Below are positions 15,720 through 23,232 of a DNA stretch of 49,183 nucleotides, in pieces (position 1 is the stretch's first letter; every line of letters begins with the position of its first letter). The position numbers and the translations under genes are program-made. This stretch comes from Bradyrhizobium sp. (GTDB lineage Bacteria; Pseudomonadota; Alphaproteobacteria; Rhizobiales; Xanthobacteraceae), in the NCBI RefSeq assembly GCF_030654605.1, contig NZ_JAURXB010000118.1, positions 1 to 49,183 of the forward strand. The letters are read 5' to 3'. The notes under the pieces were generated by a model. That model was not told where the DNA came from. It was given only the letters and a program-made list of their open reading frames with translations, and searched no databases.

Positions 15720-18023
15720 TTACCCATTGACGCGGTCGACCCGGGCGACGACGGCCTTGGCGCGCAACTGGGCGATGATAGCGCTGAGATGCTTCAGGTC
15801 ATAGACCTCGAGATCGACGGTGAGTTCGGTGAAGTCGGGCGAACGCCTCGACATGCTGATATTGTCGATATTGCCGTCATGCTCGGCGATCACGGTCGCC
15901 ACCTGGGCGAGACTTCCAGGCTCGTTGACGTTGTCGATCCTGATCCGCGCCGGAAAGCGCTGCGGCATGGTCTCGTCGATGTCCCAACGCACGTCGAGCC
16001 AGCGTTCCGGCTCCTCCTCGAAATCCTTCAGCGCCGGCGACTGGATCGGATAGATCGTGATGCCCTCCCCCGGCGTCACGATCCCGACAATGCGGTCGCC
16101 CGGCACCGCGCCGCCGTTCGGCGCGAATTTCACGGGCAGATCGGAATTGATGCCGCGGATCGGGATAACCGAGGCGGACCGCGCCGGATGGTGCGGATCG
16201 GCCTTCAGCTTCAGCTTGACCGCGAGGCTCTTCTTGGCGCCATAGCGCACCACCCGCTCTTCCTTGTAGTCTGGGTACATCGCGCGCGCGACGTCGGAGG
16301 CCTTCATCTCGCCGCGTCCGACCGACGCCATCACGTCGTCGATCGAGGCGCGCGCCAGCCGGGGCAGCGCGCCCTTGAGCTTGTCGTCGGCGTATTCGAT
16401 CTTGGCGCGCGCGAACAGCCGCTCGACGATGCGGCGGCCGAGCCCGGCATATTGATCGCGCACAGCGGTGCGCGTCGCGCGCCGGATCGCCGCCCGCGCC
16501 TTGCCGGTGACCGCCAGCGATTCCCAAGCTGACGGCGGCGCTGCCTGCGCTTCCGAGGTCAGCACCTCGACCTCGTCGCCGTTCTGCAACTCGGACGACA
16601 GGGGTGCGAACTTGCCGTTGATCTTGCAGCCGACCGCGCTGTTGCCGACGTCGGTATGCACCGCATAGGCGAAATCGATCACATTGGCCTGGCGCGGCAA
16701 CGCGATCAGCTTGCCCTTGGGGGTGAAGCAGAACACCTGATCGTGAAACAGCTCGAGCTTGGTGTGCTCGAGGAACTCTTCCGGATTGGCGCTGTCGGAC
16801 AGGATGCCGATGGTGTGGCGCAGCCAGGCGAAGGCATTGGATTCGCGCTTCAGGAGCTCGGTCGGCGATCCCACGCCATCCTTGTAGAAGGCATGCGCGG
16901 CGATGCCCAGTTCCGCGATCTGGTCCATCTCCTCGGTGCGGATCTGCAGTTCGACGCGCTGGTTGCCGGGACCGATCACGGTCGTGTGAATCGAACGGTA
17001 GTCGTTCTGCTTCGGCGTCGAGATGTAATCCTTGAAGCGGCCGGGCACCACCGGCCAGGTGGTGTGCACGACGCCGAGCGCGCGGTAGCAGGCCTCGACG
17101 TCATTCATCACGACGCGGAATCCGAAAATGTCGGACAATTGCTCGAAGCCGACCGACTTGCGCTCCATCTTGGTCCAGATCGAAAACGGCCGCTTGCGCC
17201 GGCCATAGACATGCGCCGTCATGCCATTCTTCTGCAGATTCTTGGTCAGCTGGCTCTCGATTTCGCCGATCAGATTGCGGTTGCGCTCTTCCAGCGCTTC
17301 CAGCCGCTGCATCACCACCGAATGGGCTTCCGGATCGAGCATGTGGAACGAAAGGTCTTCGAGCTCCTCGCGCATCTCCTGCATGCCCATGCGGCCGGCG
17401 AGCGGCGCGTAGATGTCGAGCGTCTCCTCGGCGATCCGGCGCCGCGAAGCGGGCGGCACGAATTCCAGCGTGCGCATATTGTGCAGGCGGTCGGCGAGCT
17501 TGATCAGGAGAACGCGGACGTCGTCGGCGATCGCCAGCAAGAGCTTGCGCAGGTTCTCCGCCTGCTTGGCCTCGCGCGAAACCAGCTCCAGCCGTTTCAG
17601 CTTGGTGAGCCCGTCCACCAGAGCGCCGATCTCATGGCCAAAGACGTGATCGATTTCGGCGCGGGTGGCCTCGGTATCCTCGATGGTGTCGTGCAGCAGG
17701 GCGGCCACAATGGTGGCGTCGTCGAGCTTGAGGTCGGTGAGGATCGCCGCGACCTCGAGCGGATGCGAGAAATAGGGGTCGCCGGAGGCGCGGGTTTGCG
17801 TGCCATGCGCCTTCATGGCGTAGACATAGGCGCGGTTCAGCAGATCTTCGTTGGTATCGGGATTATAGGACCTGACGCGCTCGACCAGATCGTATTGCCG
17901 CATCATGCCGGAACGCGGTGATTTCGCCGGCTTGGCAGGCGGCGGCACAGTCGAGGTTGGCGCCACCGCAACCGATTCGGTCGCGGCCTGCATCTGCCGT
18001 GGGCTGCGGCGCCAATACGCCAT
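15720..18023 (-). CDS. Bifunctional (p)ppGpp synthetase/hydrolase (RSH)
   Basis: A 767-residue RelA/SpoT homologue controlling the stringent response. The HD hydrolase domain (about residues 60-200) is intact, with FSHPLEVAAIL and AALLHDTIEDT. The synthetase domain follows (FGFRVVMNDVEACYRALGVV; RFKDYISTPKQNDYRSIHTT). Then come the TGS domain (VFCFTPKGKLIALP) and a C-terminal ACT domain (ITYPIQ region to VDRVNG). The RFKD sequence fits a bifunctional enzyme. The start at 18023 is preceded by GGAGG. A 40-residue Pro/Ala-rich extension precedes MMRQYDLVERVRSY, which could be an alternative start. rpoZ lies upstream; pdxJ-acpS lie downstream. Confidence 0.96.
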   Translation of the reverse strand: MAYWRRSPRQMQAATESVAVAPTSTVPPPAKPAKSPRSGMMRQYDLVERVRSYNPDTNEDLLNRAYVYAMKAHGTQTRASGDPYFSHPLEVAAILTDLKLDDATIVAALLHDTIEDTEATRAEIDHVFGHEIGALVDGLTKLKRLELVSREAKQAENLRKLLLAIADDVRVLLIKLADRLHNMRTLEFVPPASRRRIAEETLDIYAPLAGRMGMQEMREELEDLSFHMLDPEAHSVVMQRLEALEERNRNLIGEIESQLTKNLQKNGMTAHVYGRRKRPFSIWTKMERKSVGFEQLSDIFGFRVVMNDVEACYRALGVVHTTWPVVPGRFKDYISTPKQNDYRSIHTTVIGPGNQRVELQIRTEEMDQIAELGIAAHAFYKDGVGSPTELLKRESNAFAWLRHTIGILSDSANPEEFLEHTKLELFHDQVFCFTPKGKLIALPRQANVIDFAYAVHTDVGNSAVGCKINGKFAPLSSELQNGDEVEVLTSEAQAAPPSAWESLAVTGKARAAIRRATRTAVRDQYAGLGRRIVERLFARAKIEYADDKLKGALPRLARASIDDVMASVGRGEMKASDVARAMYPDYKEERVVRYGAKKSLAVKLKLKADPHHPARSASVIPIRGINSDLPVKFAPNGGAVPGDRIVGIVTPGEGITIYPIQSPALKDFEEEPERWLDVRWDIDETMPQRFPARIRIDNVNEPGSLAQVATVIAEHDGNIDNISMSRRSPDFTELTVDLEVYDLKHLSAIIAQLRAKAVVARVDRVNG

Positions 18024-18194
18024 CGAATTGTTGCCTCCGTGCCAGGCCCGAACGCGCCCGCTTCACGATATTAACCTAGTGTGTTCTTGACCCGAGCATC
18101 ACCCGTTCGGAGGGTTAAATGTTCGGTTTCAGGCCCAACGGTGACAGCATCTGACTGCACCCGTTACCGGGCCATCGTAACCACGAAAATGTCA

Positions 18195-18228
18195 ACAAAA
18201 GCAAAGGCCCGGACGTATGTCCGGGCCC
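18195..18228 (-). terminator. Rho-independent terminator after rpoZ
   Basis: On the minus strand, 9-base arms at 18219-18227 and 18206-18214 form a GC-rich stem with a four-base loop, followed by the T-rich TTTGCTTTTG. It lies 42 bases after the rpoZ stop. A transcript from rpoZ would end here, so rsh would need its own promoter in the following 170 bases. Confidence 0.85.
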
Positions 18229-18269
18229 TGGGCAAATCGGATGGGTTCGGAAGGCGCGGTCCAGACGGC

Positions 18270-18662
18270 CTATTCGTCCTCTTCCGGCTGTTCTTCCGGC
18301 GGCGCCAGGCCCTCGAGGCCCTTCAGCAGCTCCTCCTCGGTCATCCGCTCGACGGCGACTTCGGTGTCGTCGGCATCGACGCTAGCCCCGGCCGACCCGA
18401 TCAAGGGCACGGTATCGGGTTCCGGCTCGTCGACTTCGACGAATTTCTGCAAGGAATGAACCAGTTCCTCACGCAAATCCTCAGGGGAAATCGAGGAGTC
18501 AGCGATTTCGCGCAGGGAAACGACCGGATTCTTGTCGTTATCGCGATCAACCGTGAGTTGCGATCCCGAGGAAATCATGCGAGCGCGATGGGCTGCCAAC
18601 AGGACCAGATCGAACCTATTATCGACCTTATCAATGCAATCTTCTACGGTGACGCGCGCCAT
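18270..18662 (-). CDS. rpoZ: RNA polymerase omega subunit
   Basis: A 130-residue omega subunit. The N-terminus [20 protein letters not shown] and [10 protein letters not shown] form the conserved core that clasps the beta' C-terminus and helps RNA polymerase assembly. The second half is a strongly acidic tail ([20 protein letters not shown]), typical of alphaproteobacterial omega. A clear terminator follows, so rpoZ is probably transcribed separately from the downstream rsh gene. RSH and omega are linked functionally because ppGpp binds RNA polymerase at the omega-beta' interface in proteobacteria. Confidence 0.96.
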   Translation of the reverse strand: MARVTVEDCIDKVDNRFDLVLLAAHRARMISSGSQLTVDRDNDKNPVVSLREIADSSISPEDLREELVHSLQKFVEVDEPEPDTVPLIGSAGASVDADDTEVAVERMTEEELLKGLEGLAPPEEQPEEDE

Positions 18663-19011
18663 CGACTGTCGCTCCGTTAAATGGGACGAATGTGTTGATT
18701 ATGCCGCGGTAATTATAGGTCCCGGAGGCGTTCCGCAAGGCCAATTTTGTGATTTGCCTTCTTGTTGGGCTCTGGTAACCCCTCCCCGGGGCCAGAATGG
18801 CCGGAGCGTCCAGGCAAGGCAATTTGCCGCCAGGACAAGAAATCGCTTCATTGCCTCGTCAAGAAAGTAGCGGTCGTTTCACCTGTCCACACCACATTTG
18901 AGGTGGTGTTGGTGATAGGTATATTCACCGAACTTTAGGCGGCATATGCTGAAGATGCGCGGCTTGGTTGCCGCCGCGCCAAAAACGTAACAACAACGTG
19001 AGAACCCTTTG
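18663..19011. other. Divergent intergenic region rpoZ / NYN gene
   Basis: A 349-base gap that must hold promoters for both directions. I see a small hairpin with 7-base arms ACACCAC (18889-18895) and GTGGTGT (18903-18909). A 50-codon minus-strand frame at 18699-18851 is present but is not convincing as a gene. No confident -35/-10 pair can be named from reading alone. Confidence 0.5.
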
Positions 19012-19641
19012 ATGTCACCTGCTTCCTCCAAGATCGCGCTCTTCATCGATGGCGCCAATCTCTATGCAACCGCCAAGACGCTCGGCTTCGACATCGATTA
19101 CAAGCGCCTTCTCAAGGAATTCCAGAGCCGCGGCACGTTGCTGCGGGCGTTCTATTACACCGCGATCATCGAGGATCAGGAATATTCCTCGATCCGGCCG
19201 CTGATCGACTGGCTCGACTACAACGGCTACACCGTCGTCACCAAGGCGACCAAGGAATTCATCGACGCCAGCGGCCGCCGCAAGGTCAAGGGCAACATGG
19301 ATATCGAGCTCGCGGTCGATGCGATGGAACTCGCCGAACATGTCGACCAGATCGTGCTGTTTTCCGGCGACGGCGATTTCCGCTCGCTGGTCGAGGCGGT
19401 GCAACGGCGCGGCGTCCGCGTCACCGTGGTCTCGACGATTTCGAGCCAGCCGCCGATGATCGCCGACGAACTGCGGCGCCAGGCCGACGTCTTCACCGAT
19501 CTGGTGGAGCTGCAATCCAAGCTCGGCCGCGATCCGTCCGAGCGTCCGGCTCCGCGCGAGCCGCGCCATCATGCGCCGCAATTCCTGCAGCGCGCGACCA
19601 CGATGGCGCCGAGGGCCGATGACGACGATTTCGAGGACTGA
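19012..19641 (+). CDS. NYN-domain (LabA/DUF88) putative RNase
   Basis: A 209-residue PIN-like NYN protein. The acidic active-site pattern is present: ALFIDGANLYATAKTLG at the N-terminus, NMDIELAVDAMELA in the middle, and LFSGDGDFRSLVEAV near residue 120. Proteins of this fold are metal-dependent ribonucleases or RNA-binding regulators. A TTG at 19009 precedes the ATG at 19012; the ATG is taken. The C-terminal 45 residues are Arg/Pro-rich and probably disordered. Its last 23 bases overlap the start of the uracil-DNA glycosylase gene, so the two are co-expressed. Confidence 0.88.
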   Translation: MSPASSKIALFIDGANLYATAKTLGFDIDYKRLLKEFQSRGTLLRAFYYTAIIEDQEYSSIRPLIDWLDYNGYTVVTKATKEFIDASGRRKVKGNMDIELAVDAMELAEHVDQIVLFSGDGDFRSLVEAVQRRGVRVTVVSTISSQPPMIADELRRQADVFTDLVELQSKLGRDPSERPAPREPRHHAPQFLQRATTMAPRADDDDFED

Positions 19642-20311
19642 GGCTGATCCGCGGCGCGGCCGCAAGCCGCCCGCCTCTCTCCCCACCGCACCCGACCCCA
19701 ATTGCCCGCTGTGTCCGAGGCTCGCGAGCTATCGCGACTCGGTGCGTGCGCGCGAGCCAACATGGTTCAATTCGCCGGTGCCGTCGTTCGGCGATGCCAA
19801 TGCCGCACTGCTGATCGTCGGCCTCGCGCCCGGCGTGCAGGGCGCCAATCGCACCGGGCGTCCCTTCACCGGCGATTTCGCCGGCGACCTGCTCTACGCC
19901 ACGCTGCTGGAATATGGTTTTGCCAAAGGCGTCTATCAGGCCAGGCCCGACGACGGGCTGAAACTGGTCGATTGCCGGATCAGCAACGCGGTGCGCTGCG
20001 TGCCGCCGCAGAACAAGCCGTTGCCCGTCGAGATCAACACCTGCCGCCAGTTCCTGATCGCGACGATCGCGTCAATGCCCAAACTGCGCGCCATCGTGGC
20101 ACTCGGCCGCGTCGCGCATGACTCGATGCTGAAAGTCCTGACGCTTCGCGCCGCCGCAGCGCCGTTTGGACATGGTGCGATCCATCAGGCCGGCGCGCTG
20201 AAGCTCTACGACAGCTATCATTGCTCGCGCTACAACACCAACACGCGGGTGCTGACGCCGGAGATGTTTCGCGGGGTGTTTGCCAAGGTGCGCGCGAATC
20301 TGGATTCGTAG
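19619..20311 (+). CDS. Family-5 uracil-DNA glycosylase (UDGb type)
   Basis: A 230-residue base-excision repair enzyme. Motif 1 is GLAPGVQGANRTGRPFTGD and motif 2 is YHCSRYNTNTRVLTP, the family-5 arrangement. Cysteines in CPLCPRL, NAVRCVPP and NTCRQF can coordinate a [4Fe-4S] cluster. UDGb enzymes remove uracil, and in some cases hypoxanthine or other deaminated bases, from DNA. The ATG at 19619 lies inside the end of the NYN gene. The stop TAG at 20309-20311 is part of a palindromic family D repeat (GTAGGTGGGCAAAG), so the repeat seems to have replaced the original 3' end. Confidence 0.9.
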   Translation: MTTISRTEADPRRGRKPPASLPTAPDPNCPLCPRLASYRDSVRAREPTWFNSPVPSFGDANAALLIVGLAPGVQGANRTGRPFTGDFAGDLLYATLLEYGFAKGVYQARPDDGLKLVDCRISNAVRCVPPQNKPLPVEINTCRQFLIATIASMPKLRAIVALGRVAHDSMLKVLTLRAAAAPFGHGAIHQAGALKLYDSYHCSRYNTNTRVLTPEMFRGVFAKVRANLDS

Positions 20312-20397
20312 GTGGGCAAAGGCGCCCTTGCGCCGTGCCCACCATCTTGCGTCCAACGTGTCGCATGGTGGGCACGCAAGCGCTTTGCCTACCCTAC
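20308..20397. repeat. Palindromic repeat, family D (copy 1)
   Basis: A 90-base element starting GTAGGTGGGCAAAG and ending CTTTGCCTACCCTAC, with internal GTGCCCACC and GGTGGGCAC arms. It fills the gap between the convergent uracil-DNA glycosylase and peroxiredoxin genes, overlaps the stop codon of the first and ends seven bases from the stop of the second. Another copy is at 48202-48326, again in a convergent gap. Confidence 0.9.
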
Positions 20398-20404
20398 AAA
20401 ATTC

Positions 20405-20980
20405 CTACACCCGGTTCTGCTTCAGCCACGCCACCACATCGCCGGCATTACGATCCGGCGGAAACACCGGATAGAACACGTGCGTGATGCGCGCATCATC
20501 GATCACCATCGCCAGCCGCTTGATCAGGATATCTCCCGCCACTTCCATGGTGGGCAGGTTCAGCGCCCGCGTCAGCGCCAGCTTGGCGTCCGACAACACC
20601 GCGAACGGCAGATGCAGCCGTGACGCCATCTCGGTCTGGTAGAGGTTGCTCTGCGTCGACAGCCCGAACACGTGCTTGGCGCCGGCCGCCTTCAGCTCGG
20701 CGAACAGGTCGCGAAAGGAGCAGGCTTGCGGCGTACAGCCGCGGGCGCCCGGGATCATGTCCCAGTCATCGACCAGGCTGATCTTGCCGGGCTCGCCGGT
20801 CCGGGGATAGGCGAACACCACGATGCGTCCCGGCAGCGCCGACAGCGTCACCGAGGTATCGTCGGTCGCCATCAGGCTCAGCGGCGGGATCGTCATGCCC
20901 ACCAGATGCGCCGCAGCACCATCGTCCGACGGCGCCGGAATCTTGCTCCAGTCGACTTCGAGGAGGTTCTTCTGGTTCAT
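20405..20980 (-). CDS. Peroxiredoxin (PrxQ/BCP-like)
   Basis: A 191-residue redoxin-fold protein. The motif GARGCTPQACSFRDL has the peroxidatic cysteine and a second cysteine five residues later, the atypical 2-Cys (PrxQ/BCP) spacing. Downstream segments FGLSTQSNLYQTEMA and LHLPFAVLSDAKLAL match the alkyl hydroperoxide reductase/redoxin family. It reduces hydrogen and organic peroxides using thiols. The ATG at 20980 (MNQKNLLEVDW) is preferred; an upstream in-frame ATG at 21004 is close to a family C repeat. It is downstream of smpB on the minus strand but separated by that repeat. Confidence 0.88.
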   Translation of the reverse strand: MNQKNLLEVDWSKIPAPSDDGAAAHLVGMTIPPLSLMATDDTSVTLSALPGRIVVFAYPRTGEPGKISLVDDWDMIPGARGCTPQACSFRDLFAELKAAGAKHVFGLSTQSNLYQTEMASRLHLPFAVLSDAKLALTRALNLPTMEVAGDILIKRLAMVIDDARITHVFYPVFPPDRNAGDVVAWLKQNRV

Positions 20981-21011
20981 TGTTCTTGCCTCGTCATCCC
21001 GCACATTCAGA

Positions 21012-21108
21012 CCTCATGGTGAGGAGGCGCCCTTGCGCCGTCTCGAACCATGAATGCCCCGATCTCATCCTTCGAGACGCGGCGAAGACGCCGCTCCTCA
21101 GGATGAGG
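21012..21108. repeat. Palindromic repeat, family C (copy 2, inverted)
   Basis: A 97-base element starting CCTCATGGTGAGGAG and ending GCTCCTCAGGATGAGG, the reverse complement arrangement of the copy at 15611-15711. It lies nine bases from the smpB stop (21118) and 31 bases before the peroxiredoxin start. Confidence 0.9.
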
Positions 21109-21117
21109 ACGGAGGAT

Positions 21118-21591
21118 TTATCCCCGCGCCCGCAGCAGGCGACCCTTCTCCCTGCCCCAGTCGCGCTTCTTCTCGCTCTCGCGCTTGTCGTGCAGTTTCT
21201 TGCCCTTGGCCACCGCCAGCAACAGCTTGGCGCGGCCGCGCTCGTTGAAATAGAGTTTTAGCGGGATCAGCGTCATGCCGTCGCGGTCGACCGCGCCCAT
21301 CAGCTTGTTGATCTGCTTGCGGTGCAGCAGCAATTTGCGCGGCCGCTTCGGTTCGTGGTTGAAGCGGTTGGCCTGCAGATATTCGGGGATGTTGGCGTTG
21401 ATCAGCCAGATCTCGCCATCCTTGGTATCGGCGTAGGATTCCGCGATGGTGGCCTTGCCGGTGCGGATCGACTTGACCTCGGTGCCGGTCAGCGCGATCC
21501 CCGTTTCCATCGTATCCTCGATGGCATAGTTGAACCTGGCCTTGCGATTCTCGGCGACGACCTTGATCGCGCGCTCGTTCTTTTCGGCCAT
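21118..21591 (-). CDS. smpB: SsrA-binding protein SmpB
   Basis: A 157-residue tmRNA-binding protein with the standard segments: [40 protein letters not shown], and the basic C-terminal tail [20 protein letters not shown] that enters the decoding centre. Together with tmRNA it rescues stalled ribosomes. A gene for tmRNA is not in this window. The start [11 protein letters not shown] at 21591 follows mscL by 60 bases on the minus strand. The last residues (RLLRARG) are close to the family C repeat. Confidence 0.97.
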   Translation of the reverse strand: MAEKNERAIKVVAENRKARFNYAIEDTMETGIALTGTEVKSIRTGKATIAESYADTKDGEIWLINANIPEYLQANRFNHEPKRPRKLLLHRKQINKLMGAVDRDGMTLIPLKLYFNERGRAKLLLAVAKGKKLHDKRESEKKRDWGREKGRLLRARG

Positions 21592-21651
21592 CTTGATCCT
21601 GGACTCTCTCTCGGGCCGGCAGCGATAACACCCGCATCCGGCCTGCGCACG

Positions 21652-22065
21652 TCAAGACTTTTTGAGCAGGTCCCGGATTTCGGTCAAAAGCTCGACCTCA
21701 CGGGTCGGCTTTGGCGGCGCGGGTGCGGCTTCATCCTTTCGCTTCAGCTGGTTCATGAACCGGATGACCAGGAACAGCACGAAGGCGATGATGATGAAAT
21801 TCAGCGTCAGCGTCAGGAAATTGCCCCAGGCCAGCACCGCGCCCTGCTTTTTCGCGTCCGCCAGATTGCCCGCGGTAACCGCCTTCGACAGGCCGGTAAA
21901 ATAGTTGGAGAAATCCAGCCCGCCGGTGATCGCGCCGATGATCGGCATGATGATGTCGCCGACCAGCGAGGTCACGATGCCGCCGAAGGCCGCACCGATG
22001 ATGACGCCGACCGCGAGGTCGACCACATTGCCCTTCATGGCGAATTCGCGAAATTCCTTGAGCAT
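21652..22065 (-). CDS. mscL: Large-conductance mechanosensitive channel
   Basis: A 137-residue channel subunit starting [20 protein letters not shown], the canonical MscL N-terminus. TM1 is [20 protein letters not shown], and TM2 lies near [15 protein letters not shown], followed by the charged C-terminal bundle ([10 protein letters not shown]). It opens under hypo-osmotic membrane tension to release solutes. The ATG at 22065 has AGAAGGGG about eight bases upstream; the in-frame ATG at 22107 would add 14 residues that are not family-typical. The gene sits between dapA and smpB on the minus strand. Confidence 0.95.
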   Translation of the reverse strand: MLKEFREFAMKGNVVDLAVGVIIGAAFGGIVTSLVGDIIMPIIGAITGGLDFSNYFTGLSKAVTAGNLADAKKQGAVLAWGNFLTLTLNFIIIAFVLFLVIRFMNQLKRKDEAAPAPPKPTREVELLTEIRDLLKKS

Positions 22066-22125
22066 CTGCAGCCCCTTCTCTTCGAGTTGATGGACCGGAA
22101 GACTCATGACGGGAACGTCGCCGGC

Positions 22126-23016
22126 TCAGTTGATCAGGCCCGCATGCACCATGGCGTCATGGATGACCTTGCCGGTTGGCGGCGTCACGGTCATCAGTGG
22201 CAGGCGCACTTCTTCCTCCAGCCGCCCCAGCAGCTTGAGGCCATGCTTGGCGCCGGCGAGGCCCGGCTCCTTGAAGATGGCATCATGCAGCGGCGTCAAC
22301 CGATCCTGAATCTTCAGTCCGCCGGCGTAATCGCCCTTCAGCACGGCGTTCATCAGCTCGGCGCACAGCTTCGGCGCCACATTGGCGACAACCGAGATGC
22401 AACCATGTCCGCCCGCCGCCATATAGGCCAGTGCGGTCATGTCCTCGCCGGAAAGCTGGATGAAATCCGGTCCCATTGCGTGGCGCTGCTGCGATACGCG
22501 GGCAAGATTGGCGGTGGCGTCCTTGACACCGGCGATGTTCTTCAACTCGAACAACCGGGTCATGGTCTCCACGGACATATCGACGACGGAGCGCGGCGGA
22601 ATGTTGTAGATGATGATCGGGATGCCGATGGCGTCATTCACCGCCTTGAAGTGCTGATACATCCCTTCCTGGGTGGGCTTGTTGTAATACGGCGTCACCA
22701 CCAGCACGGCATCGGCGCCGGCCTTCTCGGCATGGACAGCCAGATCGACGGCCTCGCGCGTGGAGTTCGAGCCCGCGCCGGCGATCACCGGCACGCGCCC
22801 CTTCGCTTCATCGAGACACAACTCGACGACCCGGTGATGTTCGGCATGGCTGAGGGTCGGACTTTCGCCTGTGGTGCCGACCGGCACCAGGCCGTGCGAG
22901 CCCTGCTCGATCTGCCAGCTCACGAGGCCACGGAAGGCCGCTTCATCGATCGAGCCGTTCTTGAAGGGCGTGACCAAGGCGGTGTAGGAGCCCCGAAAAT
23001 TCGTCTTGGCTGCCAT
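22126..23016 (-). CDS. dapA: 4-hydroxy-tetrahydrodipicolinate synthase
   Basis: A 296-residue class I aldolase of the DapA family. It condenses pyruvate with aspartate semialdehyde at the start of the diaminopimelate/lysine branch. The Schiff-base lysine is in [12 protein letters not shown], the catalytic tyrosine in [16 protein letters not shown], and [14 protein letters not shown] is the conserved N-terminal phosphate/substrate loop. The start MAAKTNFRG at 23016 is preceded by AGGAAG. It is divergent from the lytic transglycosylase gene; the 216-base gap between them has a perfect DnaA box. Confidence 0.97.
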   Translation of the reverse strand: MAAKTNFRGSYTALVTPFKNGSIDEAAFRGLVSWQIEQGSHGLVPVGTTGESPTLSHAEHHRVVELCLDEAKGRVPVIAGAGSNSTREAVDLAVHAEKAGADAVLVVTPYYNKPTQEGMYQHFKAVNDAIGIPIIIYNIPPRSVVDMSVETMTRLFELKNIAGVKDATANLARVSQQRHAMGPDFIQLSGEDMTALAYMAAGGHGCISVVANVAPKLCAELMNAVLKGDYAGGLKIQDRLTPLHDAIFKEPGLAGAKHGLKLLGRLEEEVRLPLMTVTPPTGKVIHDAMVHAGLIN

Positions 23017-23163
23017 GGACTTCCTCCGAACGCTCGCTGCTGGCCGTTTACTGGCGGTAAGGTCAATTCATACCGGGTCTGGCTGACCTGCGAAAGGCCG
23101 CCCGGCCGCGATTTTGCCGCGGTCATGGCGCAGACATCGCAGACACCAGTGATTTTTAGCATT

Positions 23164-23172
23164 TTATCCACA
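23164..23172 (+). promoter_or_regulatory. Perfect DnaA box
   Basis: The sequence TTATCCACA matches the consensus high-affinity DnaA box exactly. It lies in the AT-rich divergent gap between dapA and the transglycosylase gene, 148 bases before the dapA start and 61 bases before the GTG chosen for the transglycosylase. An inverted repeat AGAGCT-AG-AGCTCT follows at 23186-23199. Binding by DnaA is inference. Confidence 0.6.
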
Positions 23173-23232
23173 TAATCAATCAAATAGAGCTAGAGCTCTC
23201 AGCGATTGAATGATTCGCCGTTAGGGAAAGCA

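Noticed and set aside
16656..17921. 421-codon plus-strand frame opposite the RSH gene
   Set aside because: Antisense of a conserved (p)ppGpp synthetase with all motifs intact.
18699..18851. 50-codon minus-strand frame with a slightly hydrophobic N-terminus upstream of rpoZ
   Set aside because: Pro/Gly-rich body, no clear ribosome site, and it overlaps the region expected to be the rpoZ promoter.
21322..23175. 617-codon plus-strand frame opposite smpB, mscL and dapA
   Set aside because: It is the antisense of three strongly supported genes; composition is that of a shadow.
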